This document shows positions 32,314 to 40,938 of a DNA stretch of 64,000 nt, one piece after another. The stretch is from DASPGQ01 sp035457705. GTDB lineage: Bacteria; Acidobacteriota; Vicinamibacteria; Marinacidobacterales; SMYC01. A model generated the notes under the pieces. That model worked only from the letters and a program-made list of their open reading frames with translations. It had not been told where the DNA came from and made no database searches. Positions within the stretch are counted from its first letter, which is position 1. Each line of letters opens with the position of its first letter. Where the stretch lies: positions 86,970-150,969 of the forward strand of contig DATIBD010000074.1 in assembly GCA_035457705.1 (NCBI GenBank), given 5' to 3'. The position numbers were made by a program, and so were the translations under genes.

Positions 32314-34403
32314 TCGTTCGTGGTGGGTGCCGAGCCCATCAGCTTGCGCTCGAGAAAATCCGCCGCTGCCCGAAAAGCCGCGAGCCAGTTGCGGTGCAGC
32401 AGAAACCCGTGCACCTCGTCGGGAAAGACGAGCTGTTCGAACTCGACCCCCTGTTGCGAAAGAACCTCGGCGAGATCGACGGACTCGCTGAAAGGAACGT
32501 TCCGGTCGTCGTCCCCGTGAATGAGAAGAACGGGTGAGCGCCAACCTTCGATGTGTGCCATGGGAGAGGATTCGAACGCGAGGCGGGCGAACGCCTCCCG
32601 CTTCGTTGCGTCGTAGCTAGGGACGAAATTACGTATGACGGCGTTCCAGTCGTGCACGCCGTGAACGTCGACTCCGGCGGCGAACAGGTCTGAGGCGCGG
32701 GCGAGCCCGAGTGCGGTGAGATAGCCGCCGTAGGAGCCTCCCCAGAGCCCGATCCGATCGGGCGCCACATCGTTCCGGCTCCTGAGGTAGAGACCGGCGC
32801 CGAGCACATCTTGGAACTCGCTGGCCCCCTGGGCTCCATATTGGAGCGCTTCCCGGAAATCGAGACCGTAGCCAATGCCGCTTCGATAGTTGACCGACAA
32901 AACGACGAAGCCGCGGCTCGCCAGGTACTGATTGAGCGCGTACGCGTTGTGGTAGTAATCCATGTAGTGCCAGCCGAGAAGCATCTGGCGTCTCGAGCCT
33001 CCGTGGAAGAACAGGACCGCGGGATGCCGCTCGCCCGATCCGCGCGGCGGCGCGAAGAGCTGTCCGTGAATCGTCATCCCATCCGCGCCGGAGAAGGTCA
33101 CCGGCTCGGGCTCGACCAGGGCCTCGCTCGGAAAGGACCGCGGTGGTGCGAGCGCCCGGGGAGCGCCGTCGCTAGCCTTGATCATCGCCTGCGCGGGTCG
33201 TCTCGCGTCCGATGCCAGATAGGCGAGCGCGCTTCCATCTCCCGCCACGACCGGTGACCACTCGATTCCCGTCCCCGACGTGACCGCCTGGGGAGGGCCT
33301 CCTTCGATCGAGACGCGCCAGAGATGACGGCGGTCGATGTCGCCCTCGTTCGAAGAGTAGAAGAGCTCGCGACCATCTCGCGCGAGGGTCACGTGCTCGA
33401 CTTCGAAATCCCCCGGCGTTAAGAGCGTGGGACGGCCTCCGTTCACCGGAACCGAATACAGATGCGTCCAGCCCTCACGCTCCCACGGAAAGACGAGGCG
33501 ATCTCCCGCGGCCCAGAGAATCTGGTTGTCGGCCGCGACGCCTCGAAAGGCGCTTCCGCGACCTTCGTCCGCCTTCCAAACCTCCCGGCCTCGATTCGCC
33601 GCGATGTCGAAGACACGGAGGGACCACGGAAGCGCTTCGCGCCTCGAGCTGAAGGGGAGAATCTGGCGCTCGTTCGGCACGCGTACGAAGGCGAGCTTCT
33701 GTCCATCGGGTGACCACACCGGATCGCCGTCGCGGCCGAGCGCCGGATCCACGTAGGAGATGGTTTGCGACTCGAAGCCATACACCCCGACGAAGGAATG
33801 GTCGCCCCGGTCGCTGACGAACGCGAGTCGCTTGCCGTCGGGTGACCAGCGAAGCGATTCCGGCTCGCCCCTCGTCTTCGCCAGCTCTTTCGGTTCACTT
33901 TCCCCGACCGAAGGAACGGTCCAGATTCGATCGTCCTTCAAGAACGCGATGGTCTTCCCATCCGGCGAGAAAGCCGGTCCCGATCCCTCGGAGAGATGGC
34001 GCGGCGCTTCGCTTCCATCGACGGCAACGATGAAGAGGGCCCTTTTGGCGCCAGTGGGGCTGCTCAGGGGATTGGGGATCTCGCCATCGCGATTGGGGTC
34101 GCCACCGCGCACGAAGACAACGTGATTACCGCCTGGTCCGATCGCGAGCTCGGCGATCTCCTGGCCGTCGTCCACCTCGTAGCGGGTCACGGCTCGGGCC
34201 TCGTATTCCGGCCCGCTGGCAACCCACAGGTTTCGCCGTCCCGCGTCGTTCTCGACCCAGGCGAATATCTGGTGGTTGGGAGCGGCGACGAGAGAAGTGG
34301 GAAACGGCGAGCTCAGGAGCTGCTCCAGAGTGACATCCTGGGCGGAGCCGACCGCCGCGGCCAGCAGGAAAACTGCGCAGGAAAGGCGAGTTCGCGTCGA
34401 CAT
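32310..34403 (-). CDS. Secreted S9-family prolyl-oligopeptidase-type peptidase
   Basis: A 697-residue protein with signal peptide (LSCAVFLLAAAVGSAQ) and an N-terminal beta-propeller (FSPDGKTIAFLKDD, RWSPDGKRLAFVSD, WSPDGQKLAFVR). The alpha/beta hydrolase domain follows from about residue 430: nucleophile in GLWGGSYGGYLTALG, Asp in IHGDDDRNVPF and His in FPDEVHGFLLH. This fits dipeptidyl-peptidase or acyl-aminoacyl-peptidase activity in the periplasm. Translation is coupled to the downstream acylase gene through a four-base overlap. Confidence 0.9.
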   Translation of the reverse strand: MSTRTRLSCAVFLLAAAVGSAQDVTLEQLLSSPFPTSLVAAPNHQIFAWVENDAGRRNLWVASGPEYEARAVTRYEVDDGQEIAELAIGPGGNHVVFVRGGDPNRDGEIPNPLSSPTGAKRALFIVAVDGSEAPRHLSEGSGPAFSPDGKTIAFLKDDRIWTVPSVGESEPKELAKTRGEPESLRWSPDGKRLAFVSDRGDHSFVGVYGFESQTISYVDPALGRDGDPVWSPDGQKLAFVRVPNERQILPFSSRREALPWSLRVFDIAANRGREVWKADEGRGSAFRGVAADNQILWAAGDRLVFPWEREGWTHLYSVPVNGGRPTLLTPGDFEVEHVTLARDGRELFYSSNEGDIDRRHLWRVSIEGGPPQAVTSGTGIEWSPVVAGDGSALAYLASDARRPAQAMIKASDGAPRALAPPRSFPSEALVEPEPVTFSGADGMTIHGQLFAPPRGSGERHPAVLFFHGGSRRQMLLGWHYMDYYHNAYALNQYLASRGFVVLSVNYRSGIGYGLDFREALQYGAQGASEFQDVLGAGLYLRSRNDVAPDRIGLWGGSYGGYLTALGLARASDLFAAGVDVHGVHDWNAVIRNFVPSYDATKREAFARLAFESSPMAHIEGWRSPVLLIHGDDDRNVPFSESVDLAEVLSQQGVEFEQLVFPDEVHGFLLHRNWLAAFRAAADFLERKLMGSAPTTNE

Positions 34404-34564
34404 GGGTCCCTCCCCTTGAAAGCGACGATGGCGAAGAATGATACCGTCGGGAGGGCTGTGCCGACAAACGCCGATTCACTCTCGTTTTGGGCGACACCGC
34501 CCGCTCCGAGACGATGCTGTCGCGGAGGCCGCCTCTGACGCACCCTGCGTAGAATGGTAGCTCG

Positions 34565-34751
34565 ATGAAGACGACCATTTCCGGCAAGGGGCAGCTCGTC
34601 CTTCCGCCGGAAATCCGAGAGCAGGACGACATCGAACCGAGTCAGGAAGGGAACGGCGCCTCAGGACGAATGACTCGTGGATTGGCTCCTGGCTTGTTCT
34701 GAGAAGGGCTTTCCACCTCTATCGGAGTCCGAGTACATCGACACGCTTTGA
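34565..34751 (+). pseudogene. Decayed AbrB/MazE-type antitoxin
   Basis: The ATG opens MKTTISGKGQLVLPPEIREQ, a swapped-hairpin AbrB DNA-binding start. The middle of the domain (about ten residues after SQE) is gone, with a frameshift. In another frame the sequence resumes as ERRLRTND, then, one base off again, LVDWLLACSEKGFPPLSESE and ends YIDTL at TGA 34749. That 'DWLLACPEKGFF' tail is typical of AbrB antitoxins paired with PIN or MazF toxins (family knowledge). No toxin follows. At least two lesions make it non-functional. Confidence 0.6.
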
Positions 34752-34785
34752 AGCGCCTGGTCGATGCGAGCTTTCGAAGGGAAGG

Positions 34786-35409
34786 TCAGGCCATCGCCGC
34801 CGATCCCGCGCGGATGACCGCCCTCACCGTCGCTGGGTAGCTTCGGGCCCAGCTATCGAGGAGAGCGCGATCCAGCCCTTGCCAGTTCCACTCGTCGAGC
34901 GCGGTCCGCCTTCCGTTGCGAAGCTCGAGATAGACGAAGTCAAGAGCAGCCTTTTCTGGGGTCGCCATCGGCACGCCTCCTTCGAGCACGTACCCGAAGA
35001 ACAGCGAAGGCTTGATCTGCTGGAACTGAATCTCGCCCAGTCCGGTATGGAAGCGCTTCGTTTTGTTCGTGGTCACGCAGGTGAGCAGGTGCGGTGCTTG
35101 GTCGGCGATGCCGTGAGCGAATAGGGCGGAGGAAAGCGATACGTAGGCCGGCGGGTAGAGGATGCCGGCCGCCTCTTCGACGGTCGGAGGCCCCTCGGCC
35201 CGCAGCAGGTTCGCGTAGAGTTCTTTGCCGACCGGTGCTAGCCAGCGGCGCCTCGCAAGACGATAGGCGGACTGCCGTGCGGCAGGCTCGGAATGGCTTG
35301 CGATCCGTGCGAGCTCGCCAAGGCGGTAGAAGGTCTTTCCGGAGCGTAGGACGCCGACCCAGTCCTCGAGCCGGAACGAACCGCTCACATGCGCGGTGGT
35401 AGGGCTCAT
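34786..35409 (-). CDS. AbiEi-type antitoxin/regulator
   Basis: A 207-residue protein from the ATG at 35409, which overlaps the stop of the upstream gene (ATGA). It begins with a winged-helix-like region (LGELARIASHSEPAARQSAY) and continues AEGPPTVEEAAGILYPPAYV, SLSSALFAHGIADQAPH, PEKAALDFVYLELRNGRR. This is the AbiEi/DUF4095-like pattern that neutralises AbiEii nucleotidyltransferases and represses the operon. In classic abiE loci this gene precedes the toxin; here it is second. Intact. Confidence 0.7.
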   Translation of the reverse strand: MSPTTAHVSGSFRLEDWVGVLRSGKTFYRLGELARIASHSEPAARQSAYRLARRRWLAPVGKELYANLLRAEGPPTVEEAAGILYPPAYVSLSSALFAHGIADQAPHLLTCVTTNKTKRFHTGLGEIQFQQIKPSLFFGYVLEGGVPMATPEKAALDFVYLELRNGRRTALDEWNWQGLDRALLDSWARSYPATVRAVIRAGSAAMA

Positions 35410-36230
35410 AACAGTCCCACCGCTGCGACCGCACGCCTGAGCAGGTCGCACGAGCGGCGCCGGATCGCCTCGTAACCACCCTTGGCCAGTTGAGAGCGAT
35501 GGCGGCTCGGCAAGAACCGCTCCATCTCGGCGCGCAGGTCCGCAGCGGCGGCCGCGGCGAGACGCGCCTTGACCCGTTCTGGATCCGGTGCGACGTCGTA
35601 ATCGTCGAGCTTGGCTCGGAGAAGGCCCGAATCGATCGCAGTTCCGAGAACCGCGTCGAGGTACCAGAGGTCGAACAAATCCCTGCCTTTCAGGTACCGG
35701 CGCCCCAGCACGGCCGTGACTTTCTCCACCAGAAGCTCCTCAGCCTCCAGGGCGTTCACCAGCGGCCGGCGCTGCAACAGATCGAGCTCGCTGCGTACTG
35801 GCAGCACCGCGGGCCGATGGGTCGGAAAGCATGCGAGCTCGATCTTGACCCGGATTCGCCGCCCGAGGGACCCCGGGGTGAACTGGTACCAGTATGTCGA
35901 CATGAGGCCGGCGACGCGCGGAGCTCGCCAGGCATGTTCGCCGGTACCAAGGATCTGGACGACCAGCTTCTCCGTCGGCTCGCGGACACGGGCGACGATC
36001 TGCTCTGCGGACACAGCGTCGAGCGTCGTACCTGCGAGGTCGAGATCCTCGGAGTACCGGTAGGCACCGTGGACCAGATGCAAACAACTGCCGCCCTGAA
36101 ACGCCATGACCTCACTTCCGGGACGCGCAAAAAGCGCGTCGAGCAGGATCACGTGCAGAACCTCTGCAGCCACGGTTCCGAGCGGAAGGCCCTCAGCGGC
36201 GGCGCGCTCCCGGAGCAAGGCGATCGACAT
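35406..36230 (-). CDS. AbiEii-type nucleotidyltransferase toxin
   Basis: A 274-residue protein with GGAAGCGAG next to the ATG. Nucleotidyltransferase signature: FQGGSCLHLVHGAYRYSEDLDLAG (G-G-S ... R-x-S-x-D-L-D), followed by an Arg-rich RIRVKIELACFP strand and ALEAEELLVEKVTAVLGRRY, LKGRDLFDLWYL. AbiEii enzymes add nucleotides to tRNA or other targets and stop growth during phage infection. It is first in a two-gene operon with AbiEi. A palindrome sits just upstream. The reading frame is complete. Confidence 0.75.
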   Translation of the reverse strand: MSIALLRERAAAEGLPLGTVAAEVLHVILLDALFARPGSEVMAFQGGSCLHLVHGAYRYSEDLDLAGTTLDAVSAEQIVARVREPTEKLVVQILGTGEHAWRAPRVAGLMSTYWYQFTPGSLGRRIRVKIELACFPTHRPAVLPVRSELDLLQRRPLVNALEAEELLVEKVTAVLGRRYLKGRDLFDLWYLDAVLGTAIDSGLLRAKLDDYDVAPDPERVKARLAAAAAADLRAEMERFLPSRHRSQLAKGGYEAIRRRSCDLLRRAVAAVGLL

Positions 36231-36242
36231 CTCGCTTCCAAT

Positions 36243-36253
36243 TTATGACATAA
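36243..36253. promoter_or_regulatory. Operator candidate for the AbiE-like operon
   Basis: TTATG A CATAA is a perfect palindrome around one central base, 12 bases upstream of the toxin-gene ATG. The position suits autorepression by the AbiEi-like winged-helix protein. Only one copy was seen, whereas studied abiE promoters carry paired repeats (family knowledge), so the call is tentative. Confidence 0.35.
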
Positions 36254-36361
36254 CCGTCTCAATTCGGAAATGTTTTGTGTGGCCGTGGACTGTGGCGGAG
36301 GGGGGGATGTTGCGGGCTCCGGCGACGCGGCGCTAACGACCCTCCGAACGGGTCGCGGGCC

Positions 36362-37408
36362 TTAGGGGCGAAACTGTCGGATCCGCCAGTAGTGCTCGCG
36401 GAAACGCGCTTCGATACTTGTAGCCAGCTCACGGGCGCCTTCCTCGAGTGTTTCCAGATCGCGCCATCCAGGTCCCCGTTCAGTGATGGCCAAGCCGAGG
36501 GATTGGCCCGGTAGCCAAATAGCGGCACTGATACACCGGTTCGTGTCCTCCCAATGAGCTCCCACGAGCACCGTGAAGTCCGCTTCCTCGGCGGCCGCGA
36601 TCTCGAACCAGTGCGCGCGGGCCAACTCGTGCTCGACGAGTCGCAAGAGCCTGGAGCCGACGCGGCGTTCTTCCGCGTTCGCCTCTCCGGGGATGCACAT
36701 CATCAAATGCGGGGCAAACGTTTCTGGATCGGGAAGGGCGACGGCGAGCTTCAGTGGAGTCTCAAGCGTCTCGGGAGGCGTCCGATCGAGGTGAGTCTCA
36801 CGATCGTAGGTCATCGAGAGACGGAACAGGGCATCGCGCTGCTCGATCTCGATCGAGACACGGATGTCCGGCTCGGTCCAGGTGTAGTCGCGGCGCAGAA
36901 AGCCGTCGTCGTTCAGGCGCCACTCGTCGTACGCCTCGCCAATAAACTCGAAAGGTCTTCCGTAGGCGCGAAGAATCGCCTTACCGGCGAGCTCCGCGTC
37001 AGCGAGCTCCGAGGATGTGTATCGAAACTCCACCTGATCGAGAAACTGCGAATTTCCCGGCGCCGCTCGGGTAAAGAAGAAGACTTCACCGCACCGGCCA
37101 TACTCTCCGACGTAGCGGCCGTACATGGTCGGGAGCTCGTACTGGGTGTTGCCGATATCCAGAGCTTCGATCGGATCCGGCCAGAACGTGCGCAGAGAGT
37201 CGACGGTCCAGTCGTCCCACTGGGCGACACGGGGCGCATGAGCTCGGCGGTTCGAAACGGCTCACGGCAAGCCGATTCGTGCGCCCTGGCGGGCGATGGT
37301 GGCCGACGCCACCAGGATGAGAAACATTGCGGCGGGAATCTCCCGCCCGAGCAACGTGCCTGGCTTCACGATTCCAGAATAAAAGGTGCTCGAGGGTGCG
37401 GCAACCAT
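36362..37408 (-). pseudogene. Exported hypothetical protein interrupted by in-frame TGA
   Basis: A frame from ATG 37408 encodes MVAAPSSTFYSGIVKPG, then a hydrophobic segment (IPAAMFLILVASATIA) and RQGARIGLP, and meets TGA at 37262-37264. The same frame continues without any start codon for 45 codons (QWDDWTVDSLRTFWPDPIEA, LDIGNTQYELPT) before the first ATG at 37126, and on to 36362 with RYVGEYGRCGEVFFFTRAAP. The stretch between the stop and that ATG looks coding, so one exported protein of about 350 residues appears split by a nonsense codon, perhaps TGG to TGA. Function unknown. Alternatively only the 254-residue part from 37126 is made. Confidence 0.5.
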
Positions 37409-37433
37409 CAAACCCAGCGCCGTCTCGTGACAG

Positions 37434-38339
37434 CTATCGTTTTCTCGCCGAGGCCCGAGCGCGCACGAGATGGGTCAGGAGCGCGTTGAGAGGCGCGGGT
37501 ACGGACAGTGCGCGGGCGCGTTCCACGAGTGCGCCGTTGATGGCGTCGATCTCCGTCGGCCGGCCTCGTTCGAGATCCTGGAGCATGCTGGATTTGTTGT
37601 CCTTCGTCGCCTGCGCGACGGCGCGAAGGGACTCGAGGATCTCGGCGACATCCAGCTCGATTCCCGAGGCCCGAGCGATCGCGACCGATTCGCGCACGAT
37701 CGCTTCGAGCACCGACGCGAGCTCCTCGTCGAGGAGCTCGCCCGTGCGTTTGGACAGGAGCGCGGTGACGGGGTTGACGGCAGCGTTCAAGATGGTCTTC
37801 GCCCACAGGTCGCGCCGAATGTCGGGTACCGCGCGTGCGGGGATGCCCGCGTCCACGAACGTGCGTACCACGCGCCGGGCATCCTCGAGGTCACTACCGG
37901 CAAAAGGGGCGAACAGAGTCTCGCGTTCACCGGCGTGAAATACGATGCCGGGCTCGACGTAAGTGACGCCCTGGTTGATGACCGCACCGAGCACTCGCGG
38001 GACGTGCTCGGCGAGGATTTCCTCGTTCCCCAAACCGTTCTGGAGCGATACGAAAAGTGCCTCGTTCCAAAACGGCCGAAGAGCCTCGACGGCGTCGCGG
38101 GTATCATTGGATTTCACCGTGACGAGCACGACCTCGGGGGCCGCGACTTCGTCGATGTGGGTTGCCGCCTTCAGGTCGGTCGCGACTAGCTCCGTTATGC
38201 CGCGGACTTCGAGACCTCGTCGGCAAACGACGCTGATGTGGTCTTCTCGACCGACGATGGTGACGTTGCAGATTCGGGAGAGGCGGGCGGCCACGAGGCT
38301 TCCCACCGCCCCGGCGCCGAATACTAGCAGGCTGATCAA
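37434..38339 (-). CDS. panE: Ketopantoate reductase-like (PanE/ApbA family)
   Basis: The TTG start gives LISLLVFGAGAVGSLVAARL, placing the NADPH-binding GxGxxG at residues 8-13; the in-frame extension upstream is inside a repeat element. The 301-residue protein has VTVKSNDT, LQNGLGNEEILAE and the catalytic-Lys region DLWAKTILNAAVNPVTALL, with C-terminal RGRPTEIDAINGALVERA. These fit 2-dehydropantoate 2-reductase (EC 1.1.1.169) in CoA synthesis, although paralogues act on other ketoacids. The closest neighbour on the same strand is the interrupted exported gene 25 bases downstream. Confidence 0.8.
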   Translation of the reverse strand: MISLLVFGAGAVGSLVAARLSRICNVTIVGREDHISVVCRRGLEVRGITELVATDLKAATHIDEVAAPEVVLVTVKSNDTRDAVEALRPFWNEALFVSLQNGLGNEEILAEHVPRVLGAVINQGVTYVEPGIVFHAGERETLFAPFAGSDLEDARRVVRTFVDAGIPARAVPDIRRDLWAKTILNAAVNPVTALLSKRTGELLDEELASVLEAIVRESVAIARASGIELDVAEILESLRAVAQATKDNKSSMLQDLERGRPTEIDAINGALVERARALSVPAPLNALLTHLVRARASARKR

Positions 38340-38464
38340 ACTACGGCCCAGCCTGCCGAGCGGCGGCCAAAACGTCTGCCGCGAGATCGGCGCGCAGCGC
38401 CGCAAAGGCCGAGCCGTGGCGGCCCGATCGACCGCGGGTCCCGCCACGGCACTGAGCACTCTAG
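38340..38464 (-). repeat. Dispersed palindromic repeat, copy A
   Basis: Read on the minus strand it starts near CTAGAGTGCTCAGTGCCGTG and carries the perfect arms GCCGTGGCGG and CCGCCACGGC around an 18-base loop, then CTCGGCCTTTGCGGCG and GCCGATCTCGCGGCAG. About 104 core bases match copy B at 49034-49160 with eight differences. The two copies lie in inverted orientation. This copy ends at the panE start codon, so it forms the leader of that gene. Confidence 0.8.
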
Positions 38465-38498
38465 GATGCGTGGACGCGCTGTGATAGAAGCTTCGGGC

Positions 38499-40151
38499 AT
38501 GAGAAGCGATGCTATCAAGAAAGGAATCTCACGCGCGCCCGCCCGCGCCATGCTCAAGGCCGTCGGTCTGACCGACGAAGACCTCGCCAAGCCTCTCGTG
38601 GGGGTTGCCAACACCTGGACCGAGTTGACGCCCTGCAACTTCCATCTCCGTGAGCTCGCTTCGAAGGTCAAGGAGGGGATTCGTGACTCGGGGGGCACTC
38701 CTCTCGAGTTCAACACCATTACCGTCTCCGACGGGATCGCGATGGGCTCGGAGGGGATGCGGGCTTCGCTCGTGTCGCGGGAGATCATCGCCGACTCCAT
38801 CGAGCTCGTCGTCAATGGGCATCTTCTCGACGGCGTCGTTGCCATTTCGGGATGCGACAAGACCATACCGGGTACCGTAATGGCCCTTGCCCGGCTCGAT
38901 CTCCCGTCGCTCATGATCTACGGCGGGTCGATACAACCCGGAAACTTTCGGGGAAAGGACGTCACGATCCAGGACGTCTTCGAGGCGGTTGGGGCTTGCG
39001 CCGCGGGCGTCATGACCCGACAGGAGCTCGAATCGCTCGAAGGGGTGGCCTGCCCGGGCGCGGGCGCCTGCGGCGGTCAATTCACCGCCAACACCATGTC
39101 GACGGCCATGACGTTTGTTGGCATCTCTCCAATGGGTGTGAACGACATCCCGGCCACCGATGCGCGCAAGGCGGAGGCGGCCTATCGATGTGGAGCGCTC
39201 GTCATGGATCTCCTCGGGAGCGGCTTTACCGCGAGGCGCATCCTCACGCGGCCGGCTCTCGAGAACGCCATCGCGTCGGTTGCCGCGACGGCTGGCTCGA
39301 CCAATGCGGTGCTCCACTTGCTCGCCATCGCTCGCGAGGCCGGTGTCGACCTCGGCCTGGACGACTTCGATCGCATCTCGGCGAGAACGCCGGTGATCGC
39401 CGACTTGAAGCCCGCGGGACGTTTCACCGCCCCGGACGTCGATCGCGCCGGGGGTGCGAGACTCTTGGCAAAGCGGCTGCTCGAAGGGAGGTTGCTCGTC
39501 GACCAGCCGACGGTGAGCGGCAAGAGCCTGGCGGAGGAGGCCGCGAGCGCCGTGGAGAGCGAGGACCAGCAAGTCATCCGTGCGCTCGAGGCGCCTTTGA
39601 AATCGCGGGGCGGCATTGCGATACTCCGCGGCTCGCTCGCACCCGATGGCTGTGTCGTCAAGCTTGCCGGGCACGAGCGGACCCGACACGCGGGTCCCGC
39701 CAGGGTCTTCGACGCCGAGGAGGCAGCGTTCGAGGCCGTTCAAGCGCGCCAGATCCAAGCGGGCGACGTCGTCGTCATCCGCTACGAGGGGCCGAAAGGT
39801 GGCCCGGGCATGCGGGAAATGCTCGCGGTCACCGCGGCGCTGATCGGGCAGGGGCTGGGCGATTCCGTCGCGCTCGTGACCGACGGACGCTTCAGCGGGG
39901 CCACCCACGGATTCATGGTCGGCCATGTGTCGCCCGAGGCGGCCGTCGGAGGCCCGATCGCACTCCTGCGCGACGGCGATACCGTCATTCTCGACGTCGA
40001 TTCCAGGCGCCTCGACGTCGAAGCCGACCTCGACGAGCGGCGAAGCGCGTGGCGGCCTCCCGACAATCCCTACGCCAAAGGCGCTCTCGCCAAGTACCGA
40101 AAGCTCGTCGGCTCGGCGTCCGAGGGCGCGGTCACCTGCTCCGAAGGTTGA
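38499..40151 (+). CDS. ilvD: Dihydroxy-acid dehydratase
   Basis: A 550-residue IlvD (EC 4.2.1.9) for valine, leucine and isoleucine synthesis. The cluster-binding Cys regions are clear: SGCDKTIPGTVMALARLDLP and GVACPGAGACGGQFTANTM, followed by TFVGISPMG; C-terminal TDGRFSGATHGFMVGHVSPE is also standard. The start at 38499 (MRSDAIKKGI) is preferred over one eleven codons earlier because family members begin this way. No other ilv gene is nearby. It is divergent from panE, with repeat copy A between them. Confidence 0.93.
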   Translation: MRSDAIKKGISRAPARAMLKAVGLTDEDLAKPLVGVANTWTELTPCNFHLRELASKVKEGIRDSGGTPLEFNTITVSDGIAMGSEGMRASLVSREIIADSIELVVNGHLLDGVVAISGCDKTIPGTVMALARLDLPSLMIYGGSIQPGNFRGKDVTIQDVFEAVGACAAGVMTRQELESLEGVACPGAGACGGQFTANTMSTAMTFVGISPMGVNDIPATDARKAEAAYRCGALVMDLLGSGFTARRILTRPALENAIASVAATAGSTNAVLHLLAIAREAGVDLGLDDFDRISARTPVIADLKPAGRFTAPDVDRAGGARLLAKRLLEGRLLVDQPTVSGKSLAEEAASAVESEDQQVIRALEAPLKSRGGIAILRGSLAPDGCVVKLAGHERTRHAGPARVFDAEEAAFEAVQARQIQAGDVVVIRYEGPKGGPGMREMLAVTAALIGQGLGDSVALVTDGRFSGATHGFMVGHVSPEAAVGGPIALLRDGDTVILDVDSRRLDVEADLDERRSAWRPPDNPYAKGALAKYRKLVGSASEGAVTCSEG

Positions 40152-40180
40152 TGGCACATCGTCTCAGAGCGTGTCGCCTG

Positions 40181-40864
40181 TCAGTTTCCCTGGCTGCAGA
40201 CGGGACACATGAGGTCGGATCCGGGCGACGGGATCGGATGCTCCTCGTTGTCGAGCCCGCCATGGGGACCTCCGAGCTGGTGATAGAGCTCGCATTCGCG
40301 GTCGAAGCGATCCTTGCGCGTGGGGACGAGCTCGAAGTGGAAAAAGCCGTAGCGGCCGACGAACTCGGCCAGAGCCTTTTTCAAATCGGAGTCGGCTCGT
40401 CCGATGCGCGCCCCGATTCCTTGGTCATGGCCCACGACGAAGATCCCGGCCGCCGACGGGGGCACGCTCGTCTCCATGAAATCGAGGTCGAGCGGGTACC
40501 TAGGCGAAGCTTCCGCCAAAGGTGCGCGTTGTTCGGGCTCCTGTCGGAGGAGCCACTGGATCACCTCCGCCGATGGGGCCGGGACTCGGATGAACCGGAG
40601 CCCATAACCGTCCGGCTGTGAGGACCGTCGCGCGGCTCCGCGGTTCTCCCATGCCACGACGGCTTCGACCTCGACGATGCGGTCGAGCTCGGGTATGTCG
40701 ATGGCCATCGAGAGCTGCGCTTGAGGAAGCAGGTTCACCCCCGTGGCCACGTAGGCGCCGCCCTCGGAAAGCGTCATCAGCCTTCCATCTCCGTGGTTGA
40801 GCGCAGCCCGAAAACGCACGTAATAGCCTTGGGGAAAGACAACGCGTCGAGGGGACATTTGCAT
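40181..40864 (-). CDS. PilZ domain fused to a GIY-YIG-like domain
   Basis: A 227-residue protein from the ATG with GGAG nine bases upstream. Residues ~1-105 look PilZ-like (YYVRFRAALNHGDGRLMTLSEGGAYV, split here as YYVRFRAALNHGD and LSEGGAYVAT, then DGYGLRFIRV), although the RxxxR start is weak. From ~140 on, AGIFVVGHDQGIGARIGRAD, KKALAEFVGRYGFFHFELVP, RECELYHQLGG and LDNEEHPIPSPGSDLMCPVC match a GIY-YIG-like group with a terminal CxxC. The combination is unusual. c-di-GMP binding coupled to a nuclease-like fold is a hypothesis. Confidence 0.65.
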   Translation of the reverse strand: MQMSPRRVVFPQGYYVRFRAALNHGDGRLMTLSEGGAYVATGVNLLPQAQLSMAIDIPELDRIVEVEAVVAWENRGAARRSSQPDGYGLRFIRVPAPSAEVIQWLLRQEPEQRAPLAEASPRYPLDLDFMETSVPPSAAGIFVVGHDQGIGARIGRADSDLKKALAEFVGRYGFFHFELVPTRKDRFDRECELYHQLGGPHGGLDNEEHPIPSPGSDLMCPVCSQGN

Positions 40865-40938
40865 CGAAAGCGACTCCAGATAATGTACAGGTAGCATTTT
40901 CGCCGCGAGGGACGCAAGATTTCGTTGGGAATACGGCC

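Noticed and set aside
38529..40157. 542-codon minus-strand frame
   Set aside because: Antisense to ilvD across its full length; composition follows third-position GC.
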